Assembly (NCBI GenBank): GCA_951812505.1
Contig: CATOSI010000005.1
Location: forward strand, 62,001 to 126,000
Direction of reading: 5' to 3'
Origin: an uncultured Dehalococcoidia bacterium
GTDB lineage: Bacteria > Chloroflexota > Dehalococcoidia > Lucifugimonadales > UBA1123
Length of the DNA: 64,000 bases
The notes beneath the pieces are model-generated. The model did not search any database. It was not told where the DNA came from and was given only the letters and a program-made list of their open reading frames with translations. This document shows, one piece after another, positions 9,039 through 18,447 of the stretch (position 1 is the first letter of the stretch; every line of letters begins with the position of its first letter). Position numbers and translations under genes: made by a program.

Positions 9039-9064
9039 GTCATTCCCGCGAAGGTGGGAATCCA
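9039..9064. repeat. REP-like hairpin repeat, copy 1
   Basis: GTCATTCCCGCGAAGG followed by TGGGAATCCA: the two arms ATTCCC and GGGAAT form a hairpin. This copy ends 21 bp before the chosen enoyl-CoA hydratase start and itself creates an in-frame ATG at 9064. It belongs to a family with further copies near 25106, 27724, 29723, 39493, 47791 and 53280. Confidence 0.75.
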
Positions 9065-9084
9065 TGAACAAAGAGGAAACCACT

Positions 9085-9876
9085 ATGTCTTACGAATTCC
9101 TGACCTACGAGCAGAAGGGCCGGATAACCTATGTGACCATCAATAGGCCGGAGCGTCTGAACGCTCTCCACCCGCCCGCGAACGCCGAGCTTTACGACGC
9201 CTTCACCCGCTTCGACAACGATCCCGACGCATGGGTCGCCATTATCACCGGAGCGGGTGAGAGAGCCTTCAGCGCGGGCAACGATCTCAGGCACACCGCC
9301 GAGCGCGACCAGCGTCGCGACGAACCCGGCGCGCGCGCCAACCGCGCGCCCTTCGGCGGTATCACCTCGGACTTCGAGTGCTGGAAGCCAATCATTGCGG
9401 CCGTCAACGGCTACGCGCTTGGCGGCGGACTCGAAGTCGCCATGGCGTGCGACATCATTATCGCCGCCGAACACGCCCAGCTAGGTCTGCCTGAGCCGCG
9501 CGTCGGTCTGTACGCCGGAGCCGGCGGTGTCTTTAGACTGCCGCGCCACGTGCCTACCAAGGTCGCGATGGGAATGATGCTGACCGCCAGGCGCATATCC
9601 GCTCAGGAAGCCTACCGGATCGGCCTCGTGAACGAGGTCGTGCCTCTTGCCGACCTCATGGACACCGCCGAACGCTGGGCAAACGAAATCCTGGAGTGCG
9701 CCCCCTTGTCGGTTAGGGCCAGCAAGCAGATGGCTTACCAGGGCGCGGATATGCCCTACGACTTAGCCTTCAGCAGGAATTACAGCGAGCAGCAGAAGCA
9801 GATCGCATCCGCCGACCGCATCGAGGGCCCACGCGCCTTCTCCGAAAAGCGCCCCCCCAACTGGACAGCTTCTTAA
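9085..9876 (+). CDS. Enoyl-CoA hydratase/isomerase (crotonase)
   Basis: 263 residues from ATG 9085, which has GAGG at 9073-9076; the upstream in-frame ATG at 9064 is made by the REP-like repeat and has no ribosome site. I-N-R-P-E-R-L-N-A-L and A-F-S-A-G-N-D-L form the CoA/oxyanion region. G-Y-A-L-G-G-G-L-E-V-A-M-A-C-D and L-G-L-P-E-P-R-V-G keep both catalytic glutamates of enoyl-CoA hydratase. It should hydrate an enoyl-CoA in the cytoplasm; the L-P-E-P-R-V-G-L tail of the motif also occurs in carnitinyl-CoA-dehydratase-like members. The M1 aminopeptidase starts 19 bp downstream, so the two may be co-transcribed. Confidence 0.87.
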   Translation: MSYEFLTYEQKGRITYVTINRPERLNALHPPANAELYDAFTRFDNDPDAWVAIITGAGERAFSAGNDLRHTAERDQRRDEPGARANRAPFGGITSDFECWKPIIAAVNGYALGGGLEVAMACDIIIAAEHAQLGLPEPRVGLYAGAGGVFRLPRHVPTKVAMGMMLTARRISAQEAYRIGLVNEVVPLADLMDTAERWANEILECAPLSVRASKQMAYQGADMPYDLAFSRNYSEQQKQIASADRIEGPRAFSEKRPPNWTAS

Positions 9877-9895
9877 CACCGAACAGGAATCAAGA

Positions 9896-12502
9896 ATGAC
9901 ATCCTCTAACGAGTGGAAACTTCCCACGAACGTCAGACCGACACTGTACACCCTGACACTCGAACCCGATCTGGACAACTTCACGTTCAGTGGAAGCGAG
10001 ACCATCGCCATCGAGGTTGACGAGCCCACCTCCACCGTCACGATGAACAGCGCCGAGATAGCCGTCCAGTCGGCCGCGCTCAGGCTTCCCGACGGCTCGG
10101 TGCGAAATCCTGAATCCACCTCCTTCGACGAAGAAAAAGAGATGGTTTCCTTCGACTTCACCGACGCGATTCCAGTGGGGCCAGCCGAACTCTCCATAGA
10201 GTTCACCGGCGAGCTTAACGGCAAGCTGAGAGGCTTCTACCGCTCTTCCTACACCGACGTGGACGGCGACCAGCGCTGGATGGCGACGACACAGTTCGAG
10301 TCCACCGACGCGCGACGCTCCTTCCCCTGCTGGGACGAGCCCGCGGTCAAGGCGGCTTTCGACATTACCCTCATCGTCCCGCAGGAACTGGAGGCCATTT
10401 CCAACACCGAGCCTGTGTCCGTCACTAATATTGATGACGGTCGAAAAATTGTCCACTACGCCGAAACCCCTGTGATGTCAACGTACCTGCTCGCCTTCAT
10501 AGTCGGTGACCTAGCCTGCGTTCAGGATAGGACGCGCGACGGCGTTCTCATGCGCGTCTGGGCGACACGCGGCAATGAGGAAAAGGGACAATACGCCCTG
10601 GAGACCTCTATGGCGCTCCTGGACTACTTCCACGACTACTTCGGCGTCCCCTACCCGCTCACCAAGCTTGACCACCTAGCGATCCCCGACTTTGCGGCTG
10701 GCGCGATGGAGAACTGGGGCGCGATAACCTACCGCGAAGTCGCGCTCTTGGTCGATCCGGTGGACAGCTCCGCCGGCACACGCGAGATAGTCGCGGCCAT
10801 AATCTCCCACGAGATGGCTCACCAGTGGTTCGGCGACCTGGTCACGATGGAGTGGTGGGACGACCTCTGGCTTAACGAGAGTTTTGCCTCATGGATGGGA
10901 GACAAGGCAGTTGACTATCTTCACCCGGAGTGGGAGATGTGGACTCAGTTCCTCACTCACGACACCAGTTCCGCCCTGAACCTGGACGGCCTTCGCAACT
11001 CACACCCCATAGAGCAGCCCGTAAACAATCCCGACGAAATAGGCGAGCTGTTCGACGCCATCAGCTACTCCAAGGGCGGTTCGGTCCTGCGTATGCTCGA
11101 GCACTATCTTGGTGAGGAAGCGTTCCGGGAAGGGCTCCGCATATACATTCAGAGACACCAGTACGCTAACGCCCGCACCCGGGACCTCTGGAACGCACTC
11201 GGTGAGGCGTCGGGACAGCCCGTCGCTGAGATCATGGACAGCTGGACGTCCCAGACCGGCTACCCTGTCCTGGAAGCGACCGTCAATCGCTCCGGCGAGG
11301 CTATCGAAGTCGGCCTCTCCCAGTCCAGGTTCCTGTACGACGAAATACTCGGCGAGGACGACGAGCCGGACGGTACTGTCTGGAAGGTACCGGCTACGGC
11401 GCGAACCGCGTCCAACGCCGAGTCCGTGCGCGGACTTATGGAAACAGCCGAGTCCGGCCTGACTCTAAGGCCCGCTTCCTACGGGTCCAACGATGAGTGG
11501 ATCAAGGTCAATCCCGACCAGTCGGGATTCTTCAGGGTGCAATACTCCGACGAGGAGATAGAACGGCTTAAGGCCCCAATTGCCAGCCTGACGCTTCCCG
11601 CCAGGGACAGGCTCGGCCTACAGTCCGACGCCTACGCACTCGCGAAGGCCGGGCGCATACCGGCTTCCGCGTACCTGAACCTCGTCGAGGCTTATTCCAA
11701 CGAGAATGACGCCTCGGTAGTGGGCGATCTGGCTGCCGCCCTGAACGCACTCGACAACCTGCTATCCGATGAAGAATTTCACACGGCGTACCAGGCGTTC
11801 GGACGCAGCGTCTTCAAGCCCATAGGAGACCGCGTTGGCTGGGACGCCAGCCCCGAGGAAGGACACCGGCAGGCTCTCCTGCGTTCCACAGCCCTGGCAC
11901 AACTTGGCCACTTCGAGGACGATGAGACGCTCTCCGAGGCACGGCGCAGATTCGACGCCTACGTCGAAGACCCGTCCAACCTGCCAGCCGACCTCCGTGT
12001 CGCCACTTTCGCCATGTCCGCCCAGCGCGGCGACCGAGACCTGTACGACATTATGTGGGACCTCGAAAAGAGCGCGTCCCTGCACGAGGAGAAGTTGCGC
12101 TTTCTGAGAGCGTTGGCCGGCTTCCCGGAACCCGACTTGATTCAGGAAACGCTGGATAGATCGCTGAATGAAGACCACGTTCGCAGCCAGGACACGATCA
12201 GCGTCATGATGGCCACCGCATCCAATCCACATGGTCGCGAACTCGCCTGGCAGTTCCTGAAAGACAACTGGGACGAACTGGACAGGCGTTACGGCGAGGG
12301 CGGGTTCGCAATCATGCGCCTCGTCAGTATCTCTTCCGTCTTCACCACTGCGCAGAAACGGGAGGAGGTCAGGGAGTTCTTCGATGCGCATCCCGTCCCG
12401 TCTGCCGAGCGCACGATCAGACAAGTTCTCGAGAGAATGACCAACAATATAACCTGGCTCGACAAGAACCGCGACGATCTCAGCAACTGGCTTGTTGGTT
12501 AA
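9896..12502 (+). CDS. M1-family metallo-aminopeptidase (PepN-like)
   Basis: 868 residues, the usual size for the family. The substrate-binding G-A-M-E-N motif is at residues 269-273, and the zinc site H-E-M-A-H with the downstream glutamate in N-E-S-F-A is at about H305, E306, H309 and E328. The N-terminal region is the usual beta-saddle and the C-terminal ~350 residues match an ERAP1-C-like helical domain. No signal peptide is visible, so it is probably a cytoplasmic enzyme that removes N-terminal residues from peptides. It starts 19 nt after the crotonase stop with only a weak AGGAAT ribosome site. Confidence 0.93.
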   Translation: MTSSNEWKLPTNVRPTLYTLTLEPDLDNFTFSGSETIAIEVDEPTSTVTMNSAEIAVQSAALRLPDGSVRNPESTSFDEEKEMVSFDFTDAIPVGPAELSIEFTGELNGKLRGFYRSSYTDVDGDQRWMATTQFESTDARRSFPCWDEPAVKAAFDITLIVPQELEAISNTEPVSVTNIDDGRKIVHYAETPVMSTYLLAFIVGDLACVQDRTRDGVLMRVWATRGNEEKGQYALETSMALLDYFHDYFGVPYPLTKLDHLAIPDFAAGAMENWGAITYREVALLVDPVDSSAGTREIVAAIISHEMAHQWFGDLVTMEWWDDLWLNESFASWMGDKAVDYLHPEWEMWTQFLTHDTSSALNLDGLRNSHPIEQPVNNPDEIGELFDAISYSKGGSVLRMLEHYLGEEAFREGLRIYIQRHQYANARTRDLWNALGEASGQPVAEIMDSWTSQTGYPVLEATVNRSGEAIEVGLSQSRFLYDEILGEDDEPDGTVWKVPATARTASNAESVRGLMETAESGLTLRPASYGSNDEWIKVNPDQSGFFRVQYSDEEIERLKAPIASLTLPARDRLGLQSDAYALAKAGRIPASAYLNLVEAYSNENDASVVGDLAAALNALDNLLSDEEFHTAYQAFGRSVFKPIGDRVGWDASPEEGHRQALLRSTALAQLGHFEDDETLSEARRRFDAYVEDPSNLPADLRVATFAMSAQRGDRDLYDIMWDLEKSASLHEEKLRFLRALAGFPEPDLIQETLDRSLNEDHVRSQDTISVMMATASNPHGRELAWQFLKDNWDELDRRYGEGGFAIMRLVSISSVFTTAQKREEVREFFDAHPVPSAERTIRQVLERMTNNITWLDKNRDDLSNWLVG

Positions 12503-12519
12503 CCGAACACCTTTAGCGT

Positions 12520-12543
12520 AGGGGCTCCCTGGTGGGCGCCCCT
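12520..12543 (+). terminator. Weak stem-loop after aminopeptidase
   Basis: AGGGGC (12520-12525) and GCCCCT (12538-12543) can pair around a 12-nt loop 18 bp after the aminopeptidase stop. There is no T-run, so termination is uncertain. Confidence 0.3.
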
Positions 12544-12578
12544 GCCGACAAACGACCTTCGTAACACACGGTGGCCTC

Positions 12579-13310
12579 ATGAACACCGCCCTGAAACAAT
12601 GGACTGAGCGGCTCTGGGCTCCGGCCCTCGACATTCTCTTCCCCATCAGGTGCCTGGACTGCGGCGCACCCGGCAGGTTTTTCTGTCCAACCTGCGTAGA
12701 GCGAATGCCCAAGCTCGAAGAGCCCTTCTGCGAGATATGCGCCGATCCCGGAACCGAGGGAATCTGCGGCTGGTGCCTGGATAGGGAACCCGAAATAGAC
12801 GGCATTCAAGCGCCTTACCTTTACATGCGCTCAAGCCCCATCCACAAGGCCATTGCCATGCTGAAGTATCGCGGAATAAGTGCGCTTGCCCCCGAACTCG
12901 CAGAGCTTCTTTCCAAGTTCCTCCAGAAATCACCCTCCACGTTCGATTGTATTGTTCCTGTAGTGAGCCATCCCTCCCGAATACGCCGACGTGGTTACAG
13001 CCAGGCCTCGCTTATTGCCTCCCACCTTGGCGAGCGTCTGGATATACCCGTGTTCGAAGACGGCCTCACGCGTGTTCTAAACGCGCCGTCACAGCTCGCA
13101 ACCCGGTCCAGGGAACAGCGCTGGGACAACGTACAGGACAGCTTCAATTCCGAACTAGATCTGAGCGGCCTTATAGTCCTGCTGGTTGACGACCTCGTAA
13201 CCACGGGCTCCACAGCAGCAGCAGCAGCGCACGCTCTGAAGAGCGCGGGTGCGCTCAGTGTATTCTGCATTGCGGTGGCCAGAGCAACGCCTCGGCCTCA
13301 GCGCGTATGA
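12579..13310 (+). CDS. comF: ComF-family amidophosphoribosyltransferase-like protein
   Basis: 243 residues. The N terminus carries four Cys-x-x-Cys pairs (C-L-D-C, C-P-T-C, C-E-I-C, C-G-W-C), the zinc-ribbon typical of ComF/GntX proteins. The C-terminal half is a type I phosphoribosyltransferase domain, with R-R-R-G-Y-S-Q-A and the PRPP loop V-L-L-V-D-D-L-V-T-T-G-S-T. In naturally competent bacteria ComF helps DNA uptake. Here no other competence gene is near, so that role is not shown. The ribosome site (GGTGG) is weak. It is followed by a 178-bp gap and the peroxiredoxin gene. Confidence 0.88.
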   Translation: MNTALKQWTERLWAPALDILFPIRCLDCGAPGRFFCPTCVERMPKLEEPFCEICADPGTEGICGWCLDREPEIDGIQAPYLYMRSSPIHKAIAMLKYRGISALAPELAELLSKFLQKSPSTFDCIVPVVSHPSRIRRRGYSQASLIASHLGERLDIPVFEDGLTRVLNAPSQLATRSREQRWDNVQDSFNSELDLSGLIVLLVDDLVTTGSTAAAAAHALKSAGALSVFCIAVARATPRPQRV

Positions 13311-13488
13311 CGGCTCTCGGACGACTGTCTGCCCCTATTGGCGTCTTTCTAATTCTTGTGTAGAATTTCAACTGTCGTGGCCGCACATTCACGCGATCCC
13401 ACGTGACAAAAATCCAGGCCGGAACTCAGGGATGCGCCCCTTAGTCAAGCAACCGCGCAAATATACGTTCAGGAGTCTTGGATACTCG

Positions 13489-13935
13489 ATGCTAAAGATT
13501 GGCTCTCACGCACCGGACTTCACAATCACTCTCAGCTCACGAGAACAATTCACCCTTTCGGAGCACCGAGGATGCAACGTAGTCCTCTTCTTCTTCGTTC
13601 GAGCTTTCACTCACGGGTGAGCGATCCAGGTCAGGAGTTTCGGCGAAACCCACGATGAGTTGACGGCGCTTAATGCGGTTGTAGTTGGCATAAGTACAGA
13701 CAGCGCGGATAGGATTGAGGGATTCAGCGACTCTGTTGGAATTCCGTATGAACTCGGAAGCGACGCCTCCGGTGAAGTGTGCCGTCTTTACGATGTACGT
13801 CGCAGATTCGGTCTCGGCACCTCCAGAATCACCTACGTCATAGATCCCGAGGGTGTAATCCGTGGAGTCTTTCACAACGAGTTCCAGATGACGAGCCATG
13901 TTCAGTACGCGTTGAAGACGCTCAAGAACATCTAG
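13489..13935 (+). CDS. Peroxiredoxin with in-frame TGA (putative selenocysteine)
   Basis: 148 residues if TGA 13618-13620 (codon 44) is read as selenocysteine. The frame is otherwise open from ATG 13489 to TAG 13935, and both sides of the TGA belong to one AhpC/TSA-Bcp-type domain: I-G-S-H-A-P-D-F upstream, V-V-L-F-F-F-V-R-A-F-T-H-G before the TGA, and V-V-G-I-S-T-D-S, I-P-Y-E-L-G-S-D and I-T-Y-V-I-D-P-E-G after it. The TGA falls exactly where the peroxidatic cysteine of the T-x-x-C motif belongs. A hairpin with a G-starting loop lies 17-29 nt downstream, fitting the bacterial SECIS layout. AGGAG at 13471-13475 is 13 nt from the ATG, a long spacing. It would reduce peroxides. The alternative, a nonsense mutation of exactly the catalytic codon, is less likely but not excluded. 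Confidence 0.8.
13618..13649 (+). promoter_or_regulatory. Candidate bacterial SECIS element
   Basis: After the TGA (13618-13620), GTTTC (13637-13641) pairs with GAAAC (13645-13649) around a GGC loop (13642-13644). The loop lies 22-24 nt after the TGA and starts with G, and the upper stem has 5 bp; these values fit the published bacterial SECIS pattern bound by SelB. A few more pairs lower in the stem are interrupted by mismatches. Confidence 0.6.
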
Positions 13936-14018
13936 ACTGACCCCCAGACTGCGGAGTGAATCCGTAATTTCCTATAAGGTAGCAGTCAGTCAATCACTCA
14001 TAGTCACAGTAAGCAGAC

Positions 14019-14053
14019 GAGGGCCGAGTGACTTTGTTTCGCTCGGCCCCCTC
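14019..14053. terminator. Bidirectional hairpin terminator
   Basis: GGGCCGAG (14021-14028) pairs with CTCGGCCC (14042-14049), loop 13 nt, between the converging peroxiredoxin and NHL genes. A pyrimidine-rich tail (CCTCTATC) follows on the plus strand. Confidence 0.6.
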
Positions 14054-14085
14054 TATCACCGTTTCTACAGGACTTCACCTGCGGA

Positions 14086-14952
14086 TTAAACTCTGACGAA
14101 CTTCGATACTCTCTCACCCTGGCCGATCTCAGTCACGTAAATGCTTCCCTGTGAGTCAACGCAGATGCCGTGTCCGCCGATCAGCGTGCCAAGACCCGCG
14201 CCTTCGGTACCACGCCACCGGGTCAGCAGTTCACCGTCCATCGTCCAGATGCTCACGCCATTTCCGCCGCCCTGCTCGATCACATAGATGATGTCATCAT
14301 GAATCCATAGGTCGCCGGGAGCGGTCATGTCAGTCCACTCCTCTATAAAGTTGCCCTCATCGTCGAAGAGCTGCATCCTGTTATTCTCGCGGTCCGCGAT
14401 ATAAATGCGGCTGTTCCCATCCACCCAAATGTTGTGAACAAGCGCGAACTCTCCCGGCCCGGTTCCCTGCTTACCCCACGACTTGATAAGCTCGCCTTCG
14501 GGTGAGAACTTGTGAACGCGATGTCCGCCGTATCCGTCCGAGACGAACAGGCACCCGTCCGGCGCTATTGCCAGGCCGGACGGCATATTGAACGGCAGCC
14601 CCTGGAAAGACGGCGACGGCGCCAGCTTCTCGCCGAGCGTCCGTATAACCTCGCCGCCAGGAGTATATTCAGTGGCGATATGGTAGTCCCGGTCCACCAG
14701 CCAGACATTGTCGTTCGGGGCGATATATATGCCGTGCGGATTCGCAGAGAAGGTGCCCTCTCCCCACGAACTTATGAAGTTTCCGTCCGTATCCCATATA
14801 GTCAGCGGATGCAGACCTCGGCTGAAGATATGCACTTCGTCCTTCGAATTCACCGCACCGTCTGATGCCGCGCCGAATGCCCAGTACTTGGGCATATTCG
14901 GCCATTCGTCCACTCTCTCGTATTGATAATCGCCCGATCCTACAACTGCCAC
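14086..14952 (-). CDS. NHL-repeat beta-propeller protein
   Basis: 288 residues from GTG 14952, with AGGAGGTGA 6 nt upstream. The protein is built of repeating blades of the type G-N-F-I-x-x-W-G, P-x-G-(I/L)-x-(I/V)-A-P-(N/D)-(D/G), V-x-D-x-x-x-H/N-R and G-x-x-x-x-S-W-G, about six in number. This is the NHL/6-bladed propeller seen in peptidyl-glycine alpha-amidating lyase-like and SMP-30-like proteins. No signal peptide is present. Bacterial members often bind or hydrolyse small molecules, but the catalytic residues of the lyase cannot be assigned here. Function is unknown. It is divergent from mutS2, 155 bp away. Confidence 0.8.
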   Translation of the reverse strand: MAVVGSGDYQYERVDEWPNMPKYWAFGAASDGAVNSKDEVHIFSRGLHPLTIWDTDGNFISSWGEGTFSANPHGIYIAPNDNVWLVDRDYHIATEYTPGGEVIRTLGEKLAPSPSFQGLPFNMPSGLAIAPDGCLFVSDGYGGHRVHKFSPEGELIKSWGKQGTGPGEFALVHNIWVDGNSRIYIADRENNRMQLFDDEGNFIEEWTDMTAPGDLWIHDDIIYVIEQGGGNGVSIWTMDGELLTRWRGTEGAGLGTLIGGHGICVDSQGSIYVTEIGQGERVSKFVRV

Positions 14953-15107
14953 GGTCTCTCACCTCCTGAAGTTCTTTAGATGCCCTGTGAGCGGACCGCC
15001 CATGAGCAAGCCGATTCTATTTCCCGACGCATCGCCCGTCAACCAAGCGTTTAGCGGTGCGATGTGTTCCAAAGCGAATATCGGTATCTGCTACAATTGG
15101 CTCCGAA

Positions 15108-17555
15108 GTGAACGACAGACAATCGCCCACCCAACTCAGCGCCCACCAAGCCGACCCGCAACGGACGGACGACGCTCGTTCGCTCGAAGACCTTCGGGAG
15201 TCGGCGCTCAACCTGCTCGATTTCGACCAGATACGCCTCCGCCTCGCAGACCAGACCACCTTCTACGAGGCCCGCCAACTGGCCCTTGAAATTCAGCCTT
15301 CCTTCGATCCGGCGCAGGTCGAAACGCTCCAGCGGGAAACTGCCGACGCCAGAGCCCTCCTCGAAGAGATCGGAGACCTGACGCTCCAGTCCGACACCGA
15401 TACGTCGGAGGCAGTTACGAGAGCGGCGTTGGGCGGCGTACTGACCGGAAACGAGCTGCTCGCGGTCGCCGAATCCCTCGAAGTGCACCGGCGGGCAAAG
15501 TCGTCCATCCGGCGCGCGGACAAAGTCGCCCCCATGATGGCGGAACTGGCGCAGATTATCCCGGACCTACAGGAAATACAGCGCCAGGTGCGCTCCAAGA
15601 TAACGAGGCGCGGTGAAGTCTCCGACAGCGCCACGCCCTCGCTTCGCGCTCTCAGGTCGCAGGTCCGACACGCATACGAACGCGTCAACGAATCGCTTCA
15701 GAGCTTCATTCAGTCCTCGAATGTCCGGGACGCTCTCCAGGACCCCATTATCGCGGTCAGAGGCGACAGGTTGGTGGTGCCTGTCAAAGCTGAAAGGAGG
15801 CACCGAATATCCGGCATAGTCCACGACGCCTCCAACACCGGAGCGACGGTTTTCGTTGAACCATTCTCCACGGTCGAACTGTGCAACGAGTGGCGGGAGT
15901 TATCGCTTGAAGAAGAGCGAGAAGTGCTGCGAGTCCTGAGAGATCTGTCCTCACTCGTCGGCGTGGTCGCTGACGACATCCGCCTGGCCAACCGCATGAC
16001 CGCAAAGTTGGACTTCGCCCTCGCGCGCGCCAGGTACGCACGACGCCTCGACGCCATCCAGCCCGAAATAGTCGGCGACCACGAGGGTCTGCGTCTTGCG
16101 AACATCAGCCATCCTCTGTTGGGAACCGACGCCGTACCACTGTCCGTAGCGATCGGGCCCGGTTGGTCCGCTCTCGTAATCACAGGCCCGAACACAGGCG
16201 GCAAGACAGTCGCGATGAAGAACGTCGGACTCGCCGCTCTAATGCACCAGTCCGGGTTGCAGATCCCCGCCGACGAGGGCAGCGCACTTCCCGTCTTCGA
16301 GGGGATCTTCGCTGACATCGGCGACAGTCAGAGCATTGCAGACTCAGTGTCAACCTTCGGGTCGCACATGCGCAGCGTAATTGACATACTCAGACACGCG
16401 GATACGAGATCGCTCGTACTTCTCGACGAACTCGGAACGAGCACAGACCCCGAAGAGGGCTCCGCGCTGGCAAAGGCGATCATAGCGCACCTGGCTCGCA
16501 GGAAAGCCGCCACGATAGTCACCACTCACCACAGGAACGTTGCCGCCTTCGCGGAATCCTCCGAAGACATGATGAACGCCAGCTTCCAACTCGACCCTCA
16601 CACTCTCGAACCGACGTATCGCATGACCATAGGTGTACCGGGTCGCAGCTACGCCATGGCTGTGGCAGAACGTCTCGGACTGCCCCGAAACATACTTCAG
16701 GACTCGCGCGACCTGATGGAACCACAGCATCTCCTGTTCGAGGACTGGCTGAACGAACTCCAGCGAGAGCGGCAACAACTTCAGACAAATCTGGAAGATA
16801 CCTCGAGGATGAGGTCCGAAGCCGATTCGTTGCGTCGTCAACTCGAAGAGCAAGTCGAATACCTCGTTGGACACCGCGACGATATGCTCGACTCCGCTCG
16901 CGCGGCAATAATGGGTCGGTTCCAGCAAATCAATCGCAGACTCGAAGGCGCAGAGGCCTCCCTGAAATGGGCGGCCCCCGAGCCCGCCGGAGTTGCCTCA
17001 GTTCCAACACGCGACCGCATAGAACGCATCAGAAGAGACTTAGCGGCGGTTGAACCACCTTCCACCACCCCAATACGTCGCCGGCCTCGCACCGACCGGC
17101 CTCTGGCAGTGGGAGACACAGTGTTCGTCCGGGGAATGAATCTCCAGGGTAATATTTCAACCATCAGCGACAACGACGAGGAAGCGGAGGTGAGCATAGG
17201 CAGGGTTCGGGTGAACGTTGACCTGCACAGGCTGTCCCGCATCGAGGAAGCCGAACCTGAGAACTCTGAACCCGAAACCCCCAACGTGAAAACAGATCTC
17301 GCCCCTTCCCTGGACAGCCTCGAACTCGACCTGCGCGGGCTGCGTGTTGATGACGCGCAGATTAAGCTGGACGATTTCCTCGACCACGCGGTGCGCGACG
17401 GGCTATCCAAGCTCAGAGTAATACACGGCCGCGGAACGGGAGCGCTCCGAAACGTCGTCCGCGAACACCTGCGACACCATCGTACCGTCAGGGACTTCGG
17501 ACCGGAACCCAGGGAACGCGGAGGCAACGGCGCTACATGGGTCGAACTGACATAG
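15108..17555 (+). CDS. mutS2: Endonuclease MutS2
   Basis: 815 residues from GTG 15108. The start is uncertain: a GTG at 15057 is also in frame, neither has a clear ribosome site, and TACAAT at 15092-15097 would allow a near-leaderless message from 15108. The ATPase core shows Walker A G-P-N-T-G-G-K-T and Walker B L-V-L-L-D-E-L-G-T-S-T-D-P-E-E-G. A long coiled coil (about residues 510-600 of the chain) follows, and the C terminus is an Smr nuclease domain with L-D-L-R-G, H-G-R-G-T-G and G-G-x-G-x-T-W-V. MutS2 acts on branched DNA and, in some bacteria, on collided ribosomes. No MutS or MutL gene lies nearby. Confidence 0.92.
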   Translation: MNDRQSPTQLSAHQADPQRTDDARSLEDLRESALNLLDFDQIRLRLADQTTFYEARQLALEIQPSFDPAQVETLQRETADARALLEEIGDLTLQSDTDTSEAVTRAALGGVLTGNELLAVAESLEVHRRAKSSIRRADKVAPMMAELAQIIPDLQEIQRQVRSKITRRGEVSDSATPSLRALRSQVRHAYERVNESLQSFIQSSNVRDALQDPIIAVRGDRLVVPVKAERRHRISGIVHDASNTGATVFVEPFSTVELCNEWRELSLEEEREVLRVLRDLSSLVGVVADDIRLANRMTAKLDFALARARYARRLDAIQPEIVGDHEGLRLANISHPLLGTDAVPLSVAIGPGWSALVITGPNTGGKTVAMKNVGLAALMHQSGLQIPADEGSALPVFEGIFADIGDSQSIADSVSTFGSHMRSVIDILRHADTRSLVLLDELGTSTDPEEGSALAKAIIAHLARRKAATIVTTHHRNVAAFAESSEDMMNASFQLDPHTLEPTYRMTIGVPGRSYAMAVAERLGLPRNILQDSRDLMEPQHLLFEDWLNELQRERQQLQTNLEDTSRMRSEADSLRRQLEEQVEYLVGHRDDMLDSARAAIMGRFQQINRRLEGAEASLKWAAPEPAGVASVPTRDRIERIRRDLAAVEPPSTTPIRRRPRTDRPLAVGDTVFVRGMNLQGNISTISDNDEEAEVSIGRVRVNVDLHRLSRIEEAEPENSEPETPNVKTDLAPSLDSLELDLRGLRVDDAQIKLDDFLDHAVRDGLSKLRVIHGRGTGALRNVVREHLRHHRTVRDFGPEPRERGGNGATWVELT

Positions 17556-17562
17556 CCGGTAG

Positions 17563-18447
17563 TTGCTCTTGAGCGGTTTCACCTCAACACGAGTCCGTTT
17601 GCTTCCCTGGATAAACCCCCGACGCTTCCGGGTAAGCTCGATAGGTCTGCTGTTCTCTATTGCGATGATGTTACTCGCCTGCTCCGACAGACAGGCTCCC
17701 CAGCCAACTCCGACGCAATCACCACAACCAACCGCAATGCCGACCATTCAGGCGACCGCGACGCAGACCCCGCGGCCCACGCCCACACCAATGCCGACCG
17801 ACACTCCCGCCCCAACCAAGACCGCTGTCCCCGCGCTGCCAACACGTCCGACTTCCACGCTCGAACCCACCCGGACCCCTAAACCGGAGGCAACGGCGAC
17901 ACACACTGCTCAGCCGTCACCGACGCCTAGGCCACTCCCAACCCACACTCCGAATCCGACTTCCACGCCTCAGCCAACCCCCTCACCCACACCTGCTTCA
18001 AGTCCGACGCCCGAACCCTTCATAGCATTCAACCCCGATGGAAGTACGCCAACCATCACCATCGGAGACGTCGTCTTCGATCTCGAAATCGCATTCACCC
18101 CCGAAGCCAGGACACAGGGGCTGTCCGACCGCGAAAGCTTGCCACTAACGACCGGGATGCTCTTCGTCTTTGAGGATGTTCAGACCCCTACTTTCTGGAT
18201 GTATCACATGAGATTCAACCTGGACTTCGTATGGATAGGCGAAAATTGCACGGTCGTTGAGATTCACCGTGATGTTCCGCGTCAGGCCGAAGGACAGACG
18301 CCGGGCGACCTGCCCCGTTACAGTCCCAACATGGACGTACTGTACAATTTGGAAATAAACGCGGGACTGGCGGAACAATACGGCATAGAAATAGGCGACA
18401 GAGTGACATTCAGCGGTTTCTCAGGAACCGGAGCGGTTTGCCGATGA
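17563..18447 (+). CDS. DUF192 lipoprotein with Pro/Thr-rich stalk
   Basis: 294 residues from TTG 17563, 7 bp after mutS2; the exact start is uncertain. A basic N terminus, a hydrophobic stretch and the lipobox L-L-A-C mark a lipoprotein. Next comes about 110 residues of P-T-P/T-P-x repeats, a flexible wall- or membrane-spanning stalk. The C-terminal ~130 residues are a DUF192 (PF02643) domain with T-x-G-L-S-D-R, G-M-L-F-V-F, F-W-M-Y-H-M and L-E-I-N-A-G. The domain's biochemical role is unknown. The stop overlaps the fmt start (ATGA), so translation is probably coupled. Confidence 0.85.
   Translation: MLLSGFTSTRVRLLPWINPRRFRVSSIGLLFSIAMMLLACSDRQAPQPTPTQSPQPTAMPTIQATATQTPRPTPTPMPTDTPAPTKTAVPALPTRPTSTLEPTRTPKPEATATHTAQPSPTPRPLPTHTPNPTSTPQPTPSPTPASSPTPEPFIAFNPDGSTPTITIGDVVFDLEIAFTPEARTQGLSDRESLPLTTGMLFVFEDVQTPTFWMYHMRFNLDFVWIGENCTVVEIHRDVPRQAEGQTPGDLPRYSPNMDVLYNLEINAGLAEQYGIEIGDRVTFSGFSGTGAVCR

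Noticed and set aside
13489..13935. Simple pseudogene or programmed frameshift explanation for the peroxiredoxin
   Set aside because: There is no frameshift; the only lesion is a TGA at the catalytic codon with a SECIS-like hairpin. A nonsense mutation is possible but needs a coincidence.
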